Source of the DNA: Candidatus Woesearchaeota archaeon
Lineage (GTDB): Archaea > Nanobdellota > Nanobdellia > Woesearchaeales > UBA10107
Assembly (NCBI GenBank): GCA_013331965.1
Contig: DUFL01000017.1
Coordinates: 3,352-12,947 of the forward strand
DNA length: 9,596 nt
Reading direction: 5' to 3'
Shown here: in pieces, positions 1-6,618 of the stretch
How positions within the stretch are numbered: position 1 is the stretch's first letter
Layout: each line of letters starts with the position of its first letter
Made by a program: the position numbers and the translations under genes
Notes under the pieces: model-generated
What the model was told of the DNA's origin: nothing
What the model saw: the letters and a program-made list of their open reading frames with translations, nothing else
Database searches by the model: none

Positions 1-1127
1 CCATCCTGCTTTTCGAGAGAAAAGACTTTAATCAAACTCCTGATCAATTCCTCCTCATTTTTGATTGAAGACTGCCCTACATTGCTTTTAATCACTTTCT
101 CTTCTGCTTCTTCAATTGATGAGACATTAGACTGGACTTCCTCGAATTCTTTGGACTTCACTAAAGATGTGCTTTTCATCACATAATATGCTCCCTTGTG
201 AAGCAAAATCCCGAAAATATCATTCAGCTGTATGTCAGAAGCCTTTCCTGAGATTAATTCCCCCTTGATTCTTATGGTCACAATCTTGTTCCTGACTTCA
301 ACTTCTTTTAATTTCTCGAGGACTTCTTTCTCAATCTGAGACGGCGTTTTTTGGTCGCAGTTGAAATTCAAAACTTCAATTTCTTTGATTATGATTGGAT
401 TCCACGTTATTTTTCCGTCTTCAAATAAATAATACCCTCCATTCCTGAATTCTTCAAGCTCCCTGAAATTGTTCGGGAACAGAGCGCCAGGGTAGCTTAC
501 ATTTTTATACCCTTCAAAATTTTTGCTTTTAATGACATGTATGTGTCCTCCGCCGTAATAATCGAAATTTTTCGGGAGGATTGATACAGGGAAATTCTCT
601 ATCTTGTCATTGTCCGGCATAAGCTCTTTTATGGCGGTATGGAATAAAAAAATCTTGAATCCGGGCTCATTCTCTATGCTCCTGTCCAGATCTTCATAAT
701 ATTTTTTGTCAAGCATACCTTTTTTCCCCAAAATTCCTGTTATTTTTGCATTCGTTTTTTTATCAACTGTAAATTTTAGCTTTAGTTTTCCGTCAACAAC
801 CTCTCCTTTGAAAACATTAATTAATAATTCAGCATGTTCAAGGATGTCAAGCATAGTTTTTCCGGAAGCTGAGAAATCATGGCTTCCCGGGATTATATAG
901 CAGGGAATGTTATTTTGCTTTAGTCTTTTCAGGGCGATTACTACTTCTTTCAGCTTATCTATCGGCGGCAGAGCTGAATTAAATAAATCTCCCGCTATAA
1001 GAACAAAATCGACATTCCTGGATATGCTTTGCTCTATTGCCTGTTTGAAAGCTTCAAGTCCCAAAACTCCCATCCTTTCATCTCTCCAGCCGCCTATATG
1101 GCAGTCAGAGAAGTGCATGAATTTCAT
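1..1127 (-). CDS. mre11: Mre11-family DNA repair nuclease, 3' end cut by window edge
   Basis: Calcineurin-like metallophosphoesterase of the Mre11/SbcD family: the Mn-dependent nuclease subunit that, with Rad50, processes DNA double-strand breaks. The reading frame is open from ATG at 1127 to the left edge, giving about 375 residues. The phosphoesterase motifs appear in order: D8-x-H10 (FSDCH), GDLF with D47, GSHD at 81-84, FHT with H163, and GGHIH with H195 and H197. The remaining residues fit the capping domain and the Rad50-binding region. In motif III the usual GNHD reads GSHD, so the Asn metal/phosphate ligand is Ser. A TATA-like box on the minus strand (about 1149-1156) lies some 26 nt upstream of the ATG, which suggests a leaderless message and supports this start. 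Rad50 would be the expected downstream neighbour beyond the left edge, but this cannot be seen. Confidence 0.93.
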   Translation of the reverse strand, partial: MKFMHFSDCHIGGWRDERMGVLGLEAFKQAIEQSISRNVDFVLIAGDLFNSALPPIDKLKEVVIALKRLKQNNIPCYIIPGSHDFSASGKTMLDILEHAELLINVFKGEVVDGKLKLKFTVDKKTNAKITGILGKKGMLDKKYYEDLDRSIENEPGFKIFLFHTAIKELMPDNDKIENFPVSILPKNFDYYGGGHIHVIKSKNFEGYKNVSYPGALFPNNFRELEEFRNGGYYLFEDGKITWNPIIIKEIEVLNFNCDQKTPSQIEKEVLEKLKEVEVRNKIVTIRIKGELISGKASDIQLNDIFGILLHKGAYYVMKSTSLVKSKEFEEVQSNVSSIEEAEEKVIKSNVGQSSIKNEEELIRSLIKVFSLEKQD

Positions 1128-1148
1128 ATAATTGCAATGTTCAGTTTT

Positions 1149-1156
1149 TATTTAAG
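1149..1156 (-). promoter_or_regulatory. TATA box for mre11
   Basis: On the minus strand it reads CTTAAATA, centred about 26 nt upstream of the ATG at 1127. This is the spacing expected when an archaeal transcript starts at or next to the start codon. Confidence 0.5.
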
Positions 1157-1162
1157 CTTTGC

Positions 1163-1384
1163 TCAATTAGAATTTATGATTTTAGAAAGATCTTGTGCAA
1201 TTAAGTATTTTCTTGAGTCTGAACTTGCTTCAGATAGAACGGAACGGTCCAACGGAGAATACGCGCCTCTTAATGGTTCTGGAAGTCTTGTTCTTTTGTA
1301 TTGTTCAATAAGCTCAAGGCTGCCTGATAAAGCTTCATAGAGACCTTCTCTAAGCCTATCAACATATTTCATATCCATTTTCAC
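1163..1384 (-). CDS. Small hypothetical protein (73 aa)
   Basis: I do not recognise this protein. It is 73 residues if translation begins at the GTG at 1384, or 71 from the ATG at 1378 (the third codon). It is charged and probably helical at the N-terminus (DRLREGLYEALSGSLELIEQYKR), followed by a Pro/Arg-rich segment and a second helix rich in Ser and Asp. There are no cysteines, signal peptide or membrane segment. A strong TATA box (1405-1412, minus strand) sits 25-30 nt upstream, so the gene should have its own near-leaderless transcript, and this is the main reason for calling it real. It lies between mre11 and the 161-aa gene, all on the same strand. An overlapping plus-strand frame (1029-1340) has no promoter and also crosses mre11, so I take it as a shadow. 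Confidence 0.6.
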   Translation of the reverse strand: MKMDMKYVDRLREGLYEALSGSLELIEQYKRTRLPEPLRGAYSPLDRSVLSEASSDSRKYLIAQDLSKIINSN

Positions 1385-1404
1385 CTTTAAGAAGTAAGAA
1401 TTTA

Positions 1405-1412
1405 TATATAAA
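1405..1412 (-). promoter_or_regulatory. TATA box for the 73-aa gene
   Basis: On the minus strand it reads TTTATATA, an exact match to the archaeal consensus, centred about 25 nt from the GTG at 1384 and 30 nt from the ATG at 1378. It lies in the gap after the stop codon of the 161-aa gene. Confidence 0.65.
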
Positions 1413-1424
1413 CATATCGTTTTT

Positions 1425-1910
1425 CTATCTTTGCCTTATTCGATCTCTCAAACTGAATCCTGAGCCTTCCAGAGTCCTTAAGAAGTCTTTTAACATCAAT
1501 TCATACTGCGATACAGTTTGGTCTTTTGTTTCCAACCCGCCTTTTATCAGGTGTCTTCTTATAGTTTCCATCCCTAAAGCAAAAGTTTTCAGTACCTTAG
1601 CCATATTTCTGTACTTAGGAAGTTTTTCAAGAGCAGACACTTCTTTGCATACGTTTTCAACATCATTTAGATACGGATAGAATCCGCTTAAGGGCCCTAA
1701 TTTTCTTCCTCCCGCCGCATTAAGCTCGAACGCAGCATCTGGCATTTCAATCAGGCGTTTTGTCAGGGCATTTATCGCTTTTGCGATATCTGATTTTGCA
1801 GCATCAATTAATTTTTCAATGGCTTCCTGCATAAGTTTTATTTTAGCAGGGTTGGTCTCTTTAGGAAGCCTTTCTTCATATTCAATTATTCTGTCTTCAG
1901 CTTTGCCCAT
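1425..1910 (-). CDS. Hypothetical helical protein (161 aa)
   Basis: I do not recognise this protein. The 161 residues look almost wholly alpha-helical, with a coiled-coil-like charged N-terminal half (to about residue 60), a short Gly/Pro-rich turn (AAGGRKLGPLSGFYPYLND, about 64-82), and a second helical half ending in Arg-rich sequence. There is no signal peptide, membrane segment or cysteine motif. The charged N-terminal helices followed by an amphipathic helical bundle could mean a structural or partner-binding protein, but that is a guess. The ATG at 1910 is supported by a TATA box at 1932-1939 on the minus strand, about 26 nt upstream, so it is probably leaderless and transcribed separately from the PIN gene, whose stop codon is 35 nt upstream. 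Confidence 0.75.
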   Translation of the reverse strand: MGKAEDRIIEYEERLPKETNPAKIKLMQEAIEKLIDAAKSDIAKAINALTKRLIEMPDAAFELNAAGGRKLGPLSGFYPYLNDVENVCKEVSALEKLPKYRNMAKVLKTFALGMETIRRHLIKGGLETKDQTVSQYELMLKDFLRTLEGSGFSLRDRIRQR

Positions 1911-1931
1911 AGAATTTAATATTGTCTGCTG

Positions 1932-1939
1932 ATATAAAA
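1932..1939 (-). promoter_or_regulatory. TATA box for the 161-aa gene
   Basis: On the minus strand it reads TTTTATAT, centred about 26 nt upstream of the ATG at 1910. It lies between the PIN gene stop and this ATG, so the 161-aa gene need not depend on PIN operon transcription. Confidence 0.6.
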
Positions 1940-1945
1940 ACTTAT

Positions 1946-2632
1946 CTACTTCTCCATCCTCACAATCTTGTCAATCTCTTCCTGGGAAATGGAAGCGCCT
2001 CTTATTTTGATTCCCCAAAGTATAGCTTCTTTCAGATCTTTTCTCGCATCTTTATTATCTGTGAGATATTTGTCAAACCATCCAAGATCATAACCGACCA
2101 TCGCCAGCTCAATAGAGCGTATGACTTTCAGATTTCCAATCATAGATTTTATTTTTGCTAAACAATTTTTATCGGCTTCAATTCTTGTTTTAAGCTTGTC
2201 GCTCATTAATTGTATTATCCTTTCAGGGTCTTCAATCAATTCTCTTGTCGTCCTTTCATCAATGACAATAGCATCTGCATTAAGTACAATTGCGGCAGCG
2301 ACAGCAGCCATCTCTCCTTTCTGGACAATTTTTACAGGAAATCCTTTCGCTTTAAAACAATTGTTAGCCAATGAAAGAAGCTCCTGCTCCAGAATCTGTA
2401 TTCTTGGATCTTCAACGACAGTGAGATTTCCCTTGTTTATCTCCCTGTTGACTTGCAGCGCCTCCAATTTGAACCTTTTGATCTCAAGAGGAACTTCGAT
2501 CAGTTCTCTCTGGACATCTTTCGGAATCACAAAATCACCCTTATATCTTTCCTTAAGATTTCCAAGAAGCCATAGTAAGTTGTTTGTCGCCAAACTTATC
2601 ACCGGTCCTGTGTCAAAAACTATCGAGCTCAT
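1946..2632 (-). CDS. PIN-domain ribonuclease with C-terminal extension (VapC-like)
   Basis: A PIN-domain protein of 228 residues. PIN domains are metal-dependent endoribonucleases, often the toxins of type II toxin-antitoxin pairs, but also used in archaeal RNA processing. The acidic residues of the active site appear in order: D7 (VFDTGP), E43 (VQRELIE), E107 (KGEMAAVAAA) and D125 (VIDERTTR). The PIN fold should fill about residues 1-145. A further ~80 residues of helical sequence make it longer than a typical ~130-aa VapC. The start codon overlaps the stop of the upstream HTH gene (ATGA, 2629-2632), so the two are one operon and are probably translationally coupled. The gene order, putative DNA-binding protein first and nuclease second, fits a toxin-antitoxin module. 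A housekeeping RNA-processing role cannot be excluded. Confidence 0.85.
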   Translation of the reverse strand: MSSIVFDTGPVISLATNNLLWLLGNLKERYKGDFVIPKDVQRELIEVPLEIKRFKLEALQVNREINKGNLTVVEDPRIQILEQELLSLANNCFKAKGFPVKIVQKGEMAAVAAAIVLNADAIVIDERTTRELIEDPERIIQLMSDKLKTRIEADKNCLAKIKSMIGNLKVIRSIELAMVGYDLGWFDKYLTDNKDARKDLKEAILWGIKIRGASISQEEIDKIVRMEK

Positions 2633-3186
2633 GTTACCTTGAATAATTTTTTCGCAAAACTCAGTCTTTTGCTTATATCGGGAGTCAATCCTTCCTCATC
2701 CGCGATTCTCGTCTTTCCTATGAAACTCATCAGGTCCCATTGGCTTATTCCTAAAATTTCAGAGACCCTTCCTGCTGAAATACCGTGCTCATAAACTTTC
2801 GTTCCTTTTGCTATGTTGGCTTTTTCGATTATGTTCTGGATGTACATGTAGAGTTTTTCATCATTTTCATGTATCTGCCGGAAAACATGCGTAATTTCTT
2901 TTCTGTATTTTTCTTCATCGTTGTCAATCAGCCGACTGACTGCTTTTTCTATTTCTATATTTAGGCTTGCAGATATCTGTTTTCCACTGCTTTTTTCTCT
3001 TTCAAGAATTTTTGCCAAAGAATAAATAATAACCGCGACCTGGATTGAATCCTTGTCCTGATATATTGCCGCATTATCAATAACATGGTTGCTCAGTTCT
3101 TTTAATGAGACAAAATCCTCTCTTTTAATCAGAGAAAGAGCTTTCGTGAGAACATAAACAATCTCTTTTTTTATGTCTGCGTCCAT
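2629..3186 (-). CDS. HTH-containing helical protein, putative antitoxin partner of the PIN nuclease
   Basis: A 185-residue protein starting at ATG 3186. A TTG one codon further upstream could extend it by one residue, but the TATA box at 3211-3218 places the transcript start at about 3187, right at the ATG. The N-terminal ~125 residues look like a helical bundle (SNHVIDNAAIYQDKDSIQVA around 47-66) that I cannot assign to a named family. The C-terminal ~50 residues contain a helix-turn-helix-like stretch (ISAGRVSEILGISQWDLMSF) with the pattern of antitoxins whose HTH reads 'seiLGIsqwdl'. The stop overlaps the PIN start by four bases. The inferred role is to bind and restrain the PIN protein and autoregulate the operon. 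I see no obvious operator palindrome at its promoter. Confidence 0.75.
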   Translation of the reverse strand: MDADIKKEIVYVLTKALSLIKREDFVSLKELSNHVIDNAAIYQDKDSIQVAVIIYSLAKILEREKSSGKQISASLNIEIEKAVSRLIDNDEEKYRKEITHVFRQIHENDEKLYMYIQNIIEKANIAKGTKVYEHGISAGRVSEILGISQWDLMSFIGKTRIADEEGLTPDISKRLSFAKKLFKVT

Positions 3187-3210
3187 CAAATTTATACTTA
3201 AAATACAGCT

Positions 3211-3218
3211 TATTTAAA
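3211..3218 (-). promoter_or_regulatory. TATA box for the HTH-PIN operon
   Basis: On the minus strand it reads TTTAAATA within gctttaaataagc, centred 28 nt upstream of the ATG at 3186. It predicts a leaderless transcript and decides between the TTG at 3189 and the ATG at 3186. Confidence 0.65.
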
Positions 3219-3243
3219 GCTTCTTAAAAGGGACGACAAAACC

Positions 3244-3251
3244 TTTATAAA
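3244..3251 (+). promoter_or_regulatory. arvA: TATA box for the arvABC operon
   Basis: TTTATAAA centred at about 3247 predicts a transcript start near 3274 and therefore a leader of ~13 nt. The leader holds GGTGG (3278-3282), four bases before the ATG at 3287, a good match to the 3' end of archaeal 16S rRNA. Unlike most genes here, this operon seems to use a ribosome binding site. Confidence 0.65.
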
Positions 3252-3286
3252 CATGTTTCGGCATTAGTTCCCTAAGTGGTGGTTAG

Positions 3287-3919
3287 ATGTTAAATATTTT
3301 AAAGAAGTTTATACAAAAGGTGTTTAACGATATATTCTCGCACAGAGGAGAACTTAAATTAGGCTTCTACGGCCCTCCAAACGCAGGAAAGACAACTCTT
3401 GCCAATAAAATCTGCATGGACTGGGTTGGAGAGGAGATAGGCAAGGTTTCTGAGATTGCCCATGAAACAAGAAAGGTTTCGGTAAAAGGAGAAGTTGAAG
3501 TTGAGCATGACGGGAAAAAACTCACTTTTGCCATTGCTGACACTCCCGGAATCGCGACAAAGATTGACTATGAGGATTTCATAAAATCAGGAATAAACAG
3601 GGCTAAAGCGAAGCAGAGGGCGAAAGAAGCAACTAAGGGAGTCATCGAAGCAATAAAATGGATTGATAACATGGATGTGGTAGTAGTTGTTTTGGATGCC
3701 ACAAAAGATCCTTATTCTCAGGTCAACATAACAATTATCGGTAATCTGGCAGCAAGGGACATTCCCGTCTTGATAATCGCCAATAAAACTGACTTGAAAA
3801 AAGCAAGTATTAAAAAAGTACAAGCCGCTTTCCCGCAGTATGATGTTGTCGGGATGTCTGCTAAAAAAGGAAAAGGGATGGACGAGTTCTATGAAGCTCT
3901 GTTCGCGCTGGTGGGCTGA
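3287..3919 (+). CDS. arvA: Era/Ras-like small GTPase ArvA (OapA family), vesicle-forming GTPase
   Basis: A small GTPase of 210 residues with all G motifs: P-loop GPPNAGKTT (29-37), a Thr-containing switch I candidate (HETRKV, T61), DTPG (85-88), NKTD (166-169, guanine specificity) and SAKKG (191-195). It leads an operon with a DUF2073 protein and a Zn-ribbon protein, the OapABC/ArvABC arrangement. In haloarchaea the GTPase of this trio was shown to be required for extracellular vesicle production (established for the family, inferred here). The first ~17 residues (MLNILKKFIQKVFNDIF) form an amphipathic helix pattern with Leu, Ile, Phe and Val on one face and Lys/Asn on the other. That could anchor the protein to the membrane, as the N-terminal helices of eukaryotic Arf and Sar1 do. 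The next gene starts at the base after its TGA. Confidence 0.9.
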   Translation: MLNILKKFIQKVFNDIFSHRGELKLGFYGPPNAGKTTLANKICMDWVGEEIGKVSEIAHETRKVSVKGEVEVEHDGKKLTFAIADTPGIATKIDYEDFIKSGINRAKAKQRAKEATKGVIEAIKWIDNMDVVVVVLDATKDPYSQVNITIIGNLAARDIPVLIIANKTDLKKASIKKVQAAFPQYDVVGMSAKKGKGMDEFYEALFALVG

Positions 3920-4300
3920 ATGGTAACGCTGCAATTGATGCCATATTCGCAAATCGAGGGATTATCATCTCTTGGAAGAATAAGAAAACTTCTTGATGTT
4001 GCGAAGGACGATACTGTTGTTTTACTTCAGGGAAGATTGAAGCCGGAAGAAGAGACTGAATTAATTAAAGCAACAATGGAAAAAATAAATAAAGATTTTA
4101 AAGGAATTGAGCTTGCAGTCGTGAAGCCGGGAAAAACAAAAGAAGGAGGCTTCGCCTCAATAAAGAATGATATAATCAATGCAGTTTTGGGAGACAGGCA
4201 GGGATTTACTTTAGTTGGTCCTGCAAATATTGTGAAAGCTATCAAAAAAGATCCGGACAGAATACAATTGATGATGAATAAGAGCAGAAAGAGGAGATAA
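3920..4300 (+). CDS. arvB: DUF2073 protein ArvB (OapB family)
   Basis: A 126-residue cytosolic alpha/beta protein matching the DUF2073/OapB family, which accompanies the ArvA GTPase in archaea. Visible features are an N-terminal segment with LSSLGRIRKLLD (16-27), the strand DTVVLLQGRLKPEEETELIK (31-50), a central GIELAVVKP strand (62-70) and a very basic C-terminus (NKSRKRR). There is no catalytic motif, signal peptide or membrane segment. Its biochemical function is unknown; the operon points to a regulator or partner of ArvA. The start is fixed by TGAATG, with the ATG directly after the arvA stop, and by GGTGGG five bases upstream. The stop overlaps the arvC start by one base (TAATG). Confidence 0.88.
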   Translation: MVTLQLMPYSQIEGLSSLGRIRKLLDVAKDDTVVLLQGRLKPEEETELIKATMEKINKDFKGIELAVVKPGKTKEGGFASIKNDIINAVLGDRQGFTLVGPANIVKAIKKDPDRIQLMMNKSRKRR

Positions 4301-4674
4301 TGCCTCACCAATGCGTAAGATGCAATAAATTCTATGATGATGGTTCTGAAGAGATACTGAAGGGCTGTTCTTGCGGAGCAAAGATGTTTTTCTTCGTCAG
4401 AAAAGAGAAGCTCAAGCAGTCTCAGGAAACTCTTGAAGCGATAAAGAATTTAACTCCGACTGAAAAAGTCGAGATGGAGAGGGAAGTATTTGATTTAATC
4501 GAATACAAGCCGGATGATGTTCCGGTCATACTTGATATAGAGAGCATAAGGTCAATAGAGCCTGGCAAGTTTGAATTGGATTTAGTCCGCTTATTTAAGA
4601 AAGATCCTTTAATATTCAAGATTGGTGAAGGAAAGTATCTGATTGATTTGAATTCCGCATTTAATCAGAAGTAA
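4300..4674 (+). CDS. arvC: Zinc-ribbon protein ArvC (OapC family)
   Basis: A 124-residue protein with an N-terminal zinc ribbon, C5-x2-C8 paired with C23-x-C25 (CVRC and CSC), a linker helix (35-70) and a C-terminal alpha/beta part ending in IFKIGEGKYLIDLNSAFNQK. It matches the OapC/ArvC family, which is always found with the GTPase and DUF2073 protein. The role is unknown beyond the link to vesicle formation; the zinc ribbon may mediate protein contacts. The start overlaps the arvB stop (TAATG), and GGAG at 4293-4296 is a good ribosome binding site. The operon appears to end here, because a new TATA box follows within about ten bases of the stop. Confidence 0.88.
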   Translation: MPHQCVRCNKFYDDGSEEILKGCSCGAKMFFFVRKEKLKQSQETLEAIKNLTPTEKVEMEREVFDLIEYKPDDVPVILDIESIRSIEPGKFELDLVRLFKKDPLIFKIGEGKYLIDLNSAFNQK

Positions 4675-4682
4675 CCATAATA

Positions 4683-4690
4683 TTTATAAG
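4683..4690 (+). promoter_or_regulatory. TATA box for the two small membrane-protein genes
   Basis: TTTATAAG centred about 27 nt before the ATG at 4714 predicts a leaderless transcript separate from arvABC, although readthrough from arvC is possible. Confidence 0.6.
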
Positions 4691-4713
4691 TCCCAAATTA
4701 AATTAATGCTATT

Positions 4714-5031
4714 ATGGTTGATGTGACAGTATTATATGCAGCTTCTATTGTAATGGGAGTTTTATCTACTGTGTTTGGATTTTATTCTTTGAATTACGCT
4801 ATACGTGAGAATAAAAGCGCCCTGAAATACTATGCTTTTGCTATTCTGCTGATGAGCATAGGGTTCATCATCCATACATCAGGCGATTATTTCGGTGGAA
4901 ATTATGCAGATAAGAATCTTGAATTAGGTTTGGAGAGTTTCGCACACGTTATGCTATTTATTGCATTCACAGTTTTCGCAGTTTCAGCAAAAAAAACATT
5001 AAATCTCGCAAGGGAGTTTAAATTCAGATAA
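4714..5031 (+). CDS. Small three-helix membrane protein (105 aa)
   Basis: I do not recognise the family. Three hydrophobic segments are clear: about residues 4-26, 38-57 and 76-93. Basic residues in the first loop (RENKSALK) and at the C-terminus (KKTLNLAREFKFR) put those parts inside by the positive-inside rule, so the N-terminus and the Gly/Asp-rich second loop (SGDYFGGNYADKN) should face outside. His54 lies at the end of helix 2 and His78 early in helix 3. The next gene starts one base after the stop and encodes a protein of the same size and topology, so the two are probably co-translated and may form one complex. The position behind arvABC hints at a membrane role linked to it, but a separate TATA box weakens that. 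Confidence 0.85.
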   Translation: MVDVTVLYAASIVMGVLSTVFGFYSLNYAIRENKSALKYYAFAILLMSIGFIIHTSGDYFGGNYADKNLELGLESFAHVMLFIAFTVFAVSAKKTLNLAREFKFR

Positions 5032-5032
5032 A

Positions 5033-5365
5033 ATGGCACTACCAATATTATTAATAGCACAAGTGAGCGCAAGTTTAACCAGTTTAGCGGGCATTATCGC
5101 AATGATAATGACTTTTGCTGCGACAAGAGGCCTGTCAAGGGATTCATTCAGAAGCCTGATATTCAAGTCTGGGTTGTTTCTGATTATCTCAGTAATCGGA
5201 GTTACTGCAATGAGTGCATATCACATCACAGCAGGCATGGGACTCGTTATGGCAACAGAGCTTTTGGAGAATTTATGGTACTTTTTCATGTTTTTGGCGC
5301 TGATATTCTCTTTGTATTTCTCATACACTGTAGTAAGATTTGGAAAGCCGTTTGTGAGAAAATAA
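5033..5365 (+). CDS. Small three-helix membrane protein (110 aa), possible partner of the preceding one
   Basis: Family not recognised. It has three hydrophobic segments (about 3-30, 41-62 and 76-100), a basic first loop (TRGLSRDSFRSLIFK) and a basic tail (VRFGKPFVRK). This predicts the same N-out, C-in topology as the preceding protein. His64 at the end of helix 2 sits at a position like His54 of its neighbour, and an acidic E76 (ATELLEN) precedes helix 3, as E74 (LESF) does next door. The pair may be distant paralogues forming a heteromer. The start follows the upstream stop by one base without a clear ribosome binding site, so coupling is likely. The stop is only five bases from the convergent stop of the YchF-like gene. 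Confidence 0.85.
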   Translation: MALPILLIAQVSASLTSLAGIIAMIMTFAATRGLSRDSFRSLIFKSGLFLIISVIGVTAMSAYHITAGMGLVMATELLENLWYFFMFLALIFSLYFSYTVVRFGKPFVRK

Positions 5366-5370
5366 TGTTC

Positions 5371-6567
5371 TTATTGTGTCAGTATCTCAATCACGTCCCC
5401 GTTCTCTAAAATATGGTCTTTAGCAATCGGCATTTTAGCCTTTACATTCATTGCTCTTGCAAATTTATTTCCTATGTCTGAATGGATCCTGAATGCGAAA
5501 TCCAAAGCAGTTGTTTTAGGAGGCATCAAAAAACAGTCAGGAAGAACATTTCCGTCTTTGTCTGTCAGCTTGCCAATCCCTCCCGGATATATCGCGACAT
5601 ATTTAAGGAAATCAAACACAGCAGAGTTCAATACCTGCTGAACTCCTGTGCTTCCGTATTTTTTAAGAATGTTCTCTCTTATGAATTCCAGCGCTTTTTT
5701 CTGCGTTTCATTCAGTTTGCTTCCATCTTTTATTTTAAAATCCGATTCCCCCGGAATATAATCAATAACTCCGTGTTTCGCCGCCTGTCTTAATGCATAT
5801 TCGCTTTCAGAACTGCATGGAACAATCATGTAATCAGGAAAAGCAGATTTTAACTTTTCAATATTTTTTTCTGTTCCTTGAATATCAATCTTATTCGCAG
5901 CGATAATTACCGGCTTAGTTAACTTTCTGAACCTGAATGCCATCTCCATTAAATCTTCTTCAGTCCATAGTGTTGGAAGTTTATCATTCAGTTTAAGTTT
6001 TTCAAGAGTTTGCTTGGACATATCTTCTGTAACTCCAAAAGCGCTCATCTGCTTCCAAATTACTTTGTAAGCTTCCTGTTTTTCCTGGACCATCTGTCTT
6101 GCCAGCTTCTCCCAGCCTTTCTTGATTATTCCTAAGTACCAGTAATTAAGCTCCTCCTCTAAAAATCTCACATTAATCACAGGATCATGCGATAGCGGAT
6201 TTACATTCTCTCCTTTTTCATTTGTACTTCCAGAAGCATCAACTATGTGGATGCAGCAATTTGCCTGCCTAATATCCTCCAAGAACTGGTTTCCCATGCC
6301 AAGCCCTTCATGAGCTCCGGGAACTAACCCTGCGATGTCCATCATATCAACCGGAACAAAGCGGTTGTGGTCCGTACAGTAGCCAAATCTTGGATTGCAT
6401 TGTTTCCCAAAAAACTTATCAACACAATGGATCTTGACAAATCCAACTGCATGATTGGCTTTTATTGTTGTGAAAGGATAGGCTGCCATTTCAGCACCGG
6501 CCAGTGTCGCTGCATTAAAAAACGTAGATTTTCCAGAACTAGGTGCTCCGACTAAACCGATTATCAT
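5371..6567 (-). CDS. ychF: YchF/Ygr210-type Obg-family GTPase with C-terminal TGS domain
   Basis: A 398-residue Obg/HflX-superfamily NTPase, a ribosome-associated translation factor family. The G domain starts at residue 1 with the P-loop GAPSSGKST (7-15), then PFTT (31-34, switch I), DIAGLVPGAHEGLGMG (77-92, G3 and the glycine-rich region of Obg proteins) and NKID (225-228). NKxD means GTP should be preferred, unlike bacterial YchF/OLA1, where the motif is degenerate (NxxE) and ATP is used. This places it in the Ygr210-like branch common in archaea. The Obg-specific helical insertion is at about 130-215. The C-terminal ~75 residues form a TGS domain (MPPKTTALDFAFRIHSDIGN, then ILENGDVIEILTQ). 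The cysteines in CNPRFGYC (57-64) may be family-conserved. The ATG is supported by a TATA box ~25 nt upstream. Confidence 0.93.
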   Translation of the reverse strand: MIIGLVGAPSSGKSTFFNAATLAGAEMAAYPFTTIKANHAVGFVKIHCVDKFFGKQCNPRFGYCTDHNRFVPVDMMDIAGLVPGAHEGLGMGNQFLEDIRQANCCIHIVDASGSTNEKGENVNPLSHDPVINVRFLEEELNYWYLGIIKKGWEKLARQMVQEKQEAYKVIWKQMSAFGVTEDMSKQTLEKLKLNDKLPTLWTEEDLMEMAFRFRKLTKPVIIAANKIDIQGTEKNIEKLKSAFPDYMIVPCSSESEYALRQAAKHGVIDYIPGESDFKIKDGSKLNETQKKALEFIRENILKKYGSTGVQQVLNSAVFDFLKYVAIYPGGIGKLTDKDGNVLPDCFLMPPKTTALDFAFRIHSDIGNKFARAMNVKAKMPIAKDHILENGDVIEILTQ

Positions 6568-6587
6568 AAAAATTAAGGTTTACAATG

Positions 6588-6596
6588 ATTATAAAA
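6588..6596. promoter_or_regulatory. Overlapping bidirectional TATA box (ychF and the structured RNA)
   Basis: The bases ATTATAAAA read as TTTATAAT on the minus strand, about 25 nt upstream of the YchF ATG. On the plus strand they read TTATAAAA, predicting a start near 6619 for the RNA described below. The minus-strand use is well supported by spacing; the plus-strand use is inferred. Confidence 0.5.
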
Positions 6597-6618
6597 AGTT
6601 ATCTAAGTTATCGTTCTC

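Noticed and set aside
706..1340. Plus-strand open frames across mre11 and the 73-aa gene
   Set aside because: They have no promoters, low-complexity hydrophobic composition, and run antisense to a clear Mre11 coding frame.
2121..2642. 173-codon plus-strand frame over the PIN gene
   Set aside because: It is the antisense shadow of a well-supported PIN domain with an intact acidic tetrad; its Ser/Ile/Leu-rich composition is typical of such shadows.
5482..5793. 103-codon plus-strand frame over ychF
   Set aside because: It lies entirely antisense to the C-terminal part of ychF (end of the G domain and TGS domain) and has no promoter of its own.
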